Below are positions 60,620-64,000 of a stretch of 64,000 nucleotides of DNA, piece by piece. Source of the stretch: Warburgia ugandensis (Eukaryota > Streptophyta > Magnoliopsida > Canellales > Canellaceae); contig CP141128.1 of the NCBI GenBank assembly GCA_035236585.1, positions 54,239,257 to 54,303,256 on the forward strand. The letters run 5' to 3'. The number at the start of each line of letters is the position of its first letter. Within the stretch, counting starts at the first letter, position 1. The position numbers and the translations under genes were made by a program. A model generated the notes under the pieces. That model did no database searches and was not told where the DNA came from. It worked only from the letters and a program-made list of their open reading frames with translations.

Positions 60620-63600
60620 CGTGGACGACCTGTGCTCTTTGAAATACATTTTATAATATATTTTTCAAAGGCAAGGGCGTCCCCTTAGTAAATATTTTTT
60701 TTTTTTTTTGGCAAAACAAAGCAGCGGAAATTCTTTTATTTTAAAACTTGTTTTGAAAACCCAAGTCACCACTTCATACATAACATAAGTACAATTTGTG
60801 TACAAAATAAAATTCCATTGAAGGAATATGATTTTATTAAACTTCCAGATCCATCCAAAGGGTTCACAAGACACAACCCCTTGTATCTTTACAATACTTG
60901 TCCAAATACACAATTCAAATTACAAAGTTCTAAAGACAATACATGCTCTCTATACAATGTTTCAAGGGATATACCCTTATTACTTATTCTTCACTAGTTC
61001 TTCAAGTCTTGAGCTCCTAAGTCTCCTTCAGTATCCGAGATATTGTAAACATTTGAACATTTACAATATCTCAAAAGCTATGCTTGGTAGGGGATAAGAA
61101 TGTAAGTTATTGACAAGAAAATCTCAATATTCAACTATCTCAAAATTCATTCTATCATAAACACATTCACAGACCACTATTATTTATATAAACATCTCAT
61201 TTCCTTATCATTTGTGTTCACCTTTATACATACATAGTATATAAGAACAAAACCGTTTAAAATTGTAAAAATAATCAATAATCATTTCCATACAAACTGA
61301 TCAACTCCTTTCATTATAGGAGATTTGTATTTCAGCTGCCATTATACTCGGGTTTTTCCTCTTCCGGGAAAAAATATTGGTAATATACAATTACCTCGCA
61401 TTTCATCATGCCATCCTTTAAGGCATTTCACTATGCCAATTTCATATGCATCATAATGCAAAATAATCAAGGACTACTATGCTTACCGATCCGTACAAAG
61501 CGCGCCCGGATAACCTGCTCAATAATCCACTTATACCATTCTCAGTGGAAATTACAATATCCATGTCCATATGGGAGGACCATGGTCTGTCACAAGGGTG
61601 GCCTTCCCATAATTGCCCACCCGACTTTTAGCCTTTCTTAGGCTTCGGTATTCAACATCATCAAGTTTCGAGAGTGGGTGGCCAAACCCTCTTAACTCTC
61701 TTAGCATAGCATCCCCGTGCTTATGCCTCGTTTAAAACAAACCACAAGCCTCCAAGCTTGTATGTAAAATAATACTTATACATATCGACTATCTCATTCT
61801 GTTTAACTAGGGCTGGAATATTTTCTACTTTCCTATTCACTTAGGATTGTTCTCAATTCTCAACTTATTTAATACTTATTTTCCTCATCATTTGGTTGGA
61901 TCATATTTCAATTTGAGGTATTTACCTTAATATATTGGTATCATACATGTCAATACTTCAAAACATAAGATCATGTATTAGACATGTATCTTCATGTAAA
62001 GGCATTCTTAATAATCCACCTACCTCAATAAGGTATTCTTACTCCTTGAAATCTGTCATAGTCTCGATCAACATATATCTGTCAAATCATATGTATAGGG
62101 TACATACTACATGGTCTTTTGATCATCCTTATGTAGGATAATCTGACTCTTTCTTCCTTGAATATCATATATCCAAGGGTTTAATATCATCTATACAAAT
62201 ACTATCTATATCATACATAACAATCTAATTTACATTGATGTTTCTTTTTCCTTATTGTTTTTGATCATACAAGATCTCATCTTGTTTGATCATCCTTATC
62301 TCGCTTACTATTTTTATTAGGGTTAGATAATTTGCTATCTTTTTATGTTCTTATTATTATTCAACCAGTTAGTGTCTTACTTGGTTGAAGATAATTTATT
62401 TCTTCCCATCACTAGACAACTCCTTATTTCAGATGACCAAGATTTACCAGCTTAAAGTCTCTGCACAAAAAGTGGTTAATACAACCCTCATGTAAGGAGG
62501 CGTTTAGACCTCTCTTACGACAATGGGAGGTGAGGGAAAAGCACTTGGCTCTTGTATACCCCTATAACCACAATGTTCGTGAGTCCACCTGAGTGGTACT
62601 AGCTCAACCTTTGACAAGGTTCCTATGAGCTCTTTACCTTAAGTCCCTTCTCTAATTGATTTTAATTAATTTCCATGGATATGCACAATGTCATCCATGG
62701 ATGTTCATTATTTTCCTATTTTGGGCCAAGGAAATGATAAATCATTCCTTATATTGTCCTACTAACTATAGCCCTTACTAAGTCAAAATCATTCATTCAT
62801 CTTAGTTGTCCATGAATTTCTATATTTCATTAGTTTACATTTTTGGTGATTTATGCTCCTTATATCTTAACAATTACTTAACAATTGAATAAATTTTGAC
62901 AATAAGTAATTCATCAACTTGAAAGCATAAATCAAATATAAGTTTAACAACTATATACTAACATTCTTCCTATGAATGTAACTTAAGATAGTGAAATAAA
63001 ACTAACATGATCTTAAGTTATGAAACACATCTTCTATCATAATGAAATCATGTTTAAATCCTAATTTACACTAACATGATCCTAAGATAATCAAATCTAC
63101 TAACAAATTACTCATTTAGAGCATATCATACTAAAATTTAAAGATTACACTATCATGCTTTCTAACTTAGAACATAAATCATATTTACACTTCTATATCC
63201 AATAAAAGACAATTAAAACCTAAAACATAAATCACATTTACACTTCTATATCCAATAAAAGACAATTTAAACTAATTTTATTAAGATTATTATAAACCTT
63301 TAAATATGATCCAACCATTAGATCTTAGGTGTTTTCCTTTTAGATTAAGGGTTTTAATTACCTTTAGGGCTTTTAACCCATTAAGACCAACAAATCTTAT
63401 CCACTTGATTTTGTCACATTTCATCCATGATCTAACTGGATTCCATCATAATATCATCCCTTTAATCCATCCCAAGTGATCTGATCATACTTGATCTCAT
63501 TGATCAAGTGGGACCCTTTGAATTTTTTGATTATTTTTTATTTTTAGGGTTTTTCTACCATAAAGGGTAGATCCACTATTTTATCCAAGATCTGTACAAA

Positions 63601-64000
63601 TTAACCATAGATATTACTTTATTACATTATTATATCATCACTAAAATAAATTTCCAAGATCTGATCACCTCAGATCTTGAAGATCTTAGAAATTGGACAC
63701 TTATTTAAAAAAATACAGAAAAATACAGATATAATTTTTAGAAATATTATGACTTCATTAGAAACTAGACATTACAAGCTTTCCATAGCTTCTTTCTGAT
63801 CTCAATTTGGAGTTCATATGACTCCACAATCTTAAATTGAAGTTTTCAGCCGTTCTTAGGGTCCAGATTTGATCTGGGCCCACCAGAATTAATCTCTCTC
63901 AATTGAGGGTCCAAACCTTGTTAGATTTTCTTGAAAATTGTACCCTAGGGTTTTTGACCCTTCTGATTGATTGGAAAACTCAGAATTTCCATCTGAGCTC
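60620..64000 (-). mobile_element. Element J, 5' LTR (type 2, truncated by window)
   Basis: Matches 52839 to about 56230 in the same order and orientation. It includes the hairpin palindrome (61037-61072) and conserved module (61570-61730), and the rest lies beyond the window. Long identical runs alternate with small clusters of differences. Confidence 0.9.
61037..61072. repeat. Conserved hairpin palindrome, element J 5' LTR
   Basis: Arms GAGATATTGTAAA and TTTACAATATCTC with a 10-base loop, identical to the copy at 53259. Confidence 0.9.

Larger units (their letters stand above)
52839..64000 (-). mobile_element. Coding-free element J (LARD-like), runs off the window
   Basis: On the minus strand the 5' LTR (60620 to beyond 64000) is followed by a worn initiator-Met primer site (about 60606-60619), a 3.3 kb interior without gag or pol (57313-60605), a purine tract (57313-57345) and the 3' LTR (52839-57312). 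The two LTRs agree over long stretches, with about 500 bases near 55000-55550 and 62750-63310 essentially identical, so the insertion is young. It lies in the gag region of chromovirus I. Like element B, it probably relied on proteins from a coding relative. Confidence 0.86.

Overview
The window is plant nuclear DNA, almost certainly intergenic heterochromatin of a large, repeat-rich genome and most likely an angiosperm. The evidence is long AT-rich stretches, nested LTR retrotransposons of the plant Ty3/gypsy lineages Tekay/Del (chromoviruses) and Athila/Tat, tRNA-Asp and initiator tRNA-Met primer sites, and a CACTA (En/Spm) transposon remnant. I found no host gene, rRNA, tRNA gene or CRISPR that I can support. 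Nearly all short open frames are chance or pieces of dead elements. The species cannot be named from this sequence.

Layout. 1-7678: an eroded Athila-like element (+ strand; its 5' LTR starts outside the window). About 8190-22993: a long chromovirus-type LTR (type 2, +) split by a second, solo-type LTR (8370-18197, type 1, +) with matching TTTCA target duplications. That LTR is split in turn by two back-to-back pieces: a coding-free minus-strand element (8743 to about 13687) and the 3' end of a plus-strand chromovirus (about 13684-16936). 24184-27447: a type 2 solo LTR (-, AGTAG duplication). 29235-34541: a type 1 solo LTR (-, TAATG duplication) with another type 1 solo LTR (30987-33881, +, CTCCA duplication) inside it. 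Flanking these, about 22994-38252 on the minus strand, are remains of a second Athila/Tat-like element. 38253 to about 42850: a CACTA remnant (-) with a Transposase_24-like region and a Ulp1 (C48) protease region. 43560-44180: a copia-type gag scrap. 44700-46442: pieces of two more chromovirus-like LTRs. 46443-52838: the best preserved element, a Tekay/Del chromovirus (-) with recognisable gag, protease, RT, RNase H, integrase and chromodomain. 52839-64000: a young coding-free element (-) inserted in its gag, with both LTRs present (the second runs off the window).

Two LTR superfamilies recur. Type 1 (about 1.2-2.9 kb) and type 2 (about 3.3-4.8 kb) both start TGTAA and mostly end near GACGACCCGGG read in reverse. 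They share a TATA box, a splice-donor-like GTAAG, a conserved structured module, and a palindrome followed by an AG-ATA acceptor-like site. These shared parts, the two coding-free elements with matching non-coding interiors, and the four solo LTRs with exact duplications are the most interesting things here. All comparisons were made by eye; no alignment or database search was run.
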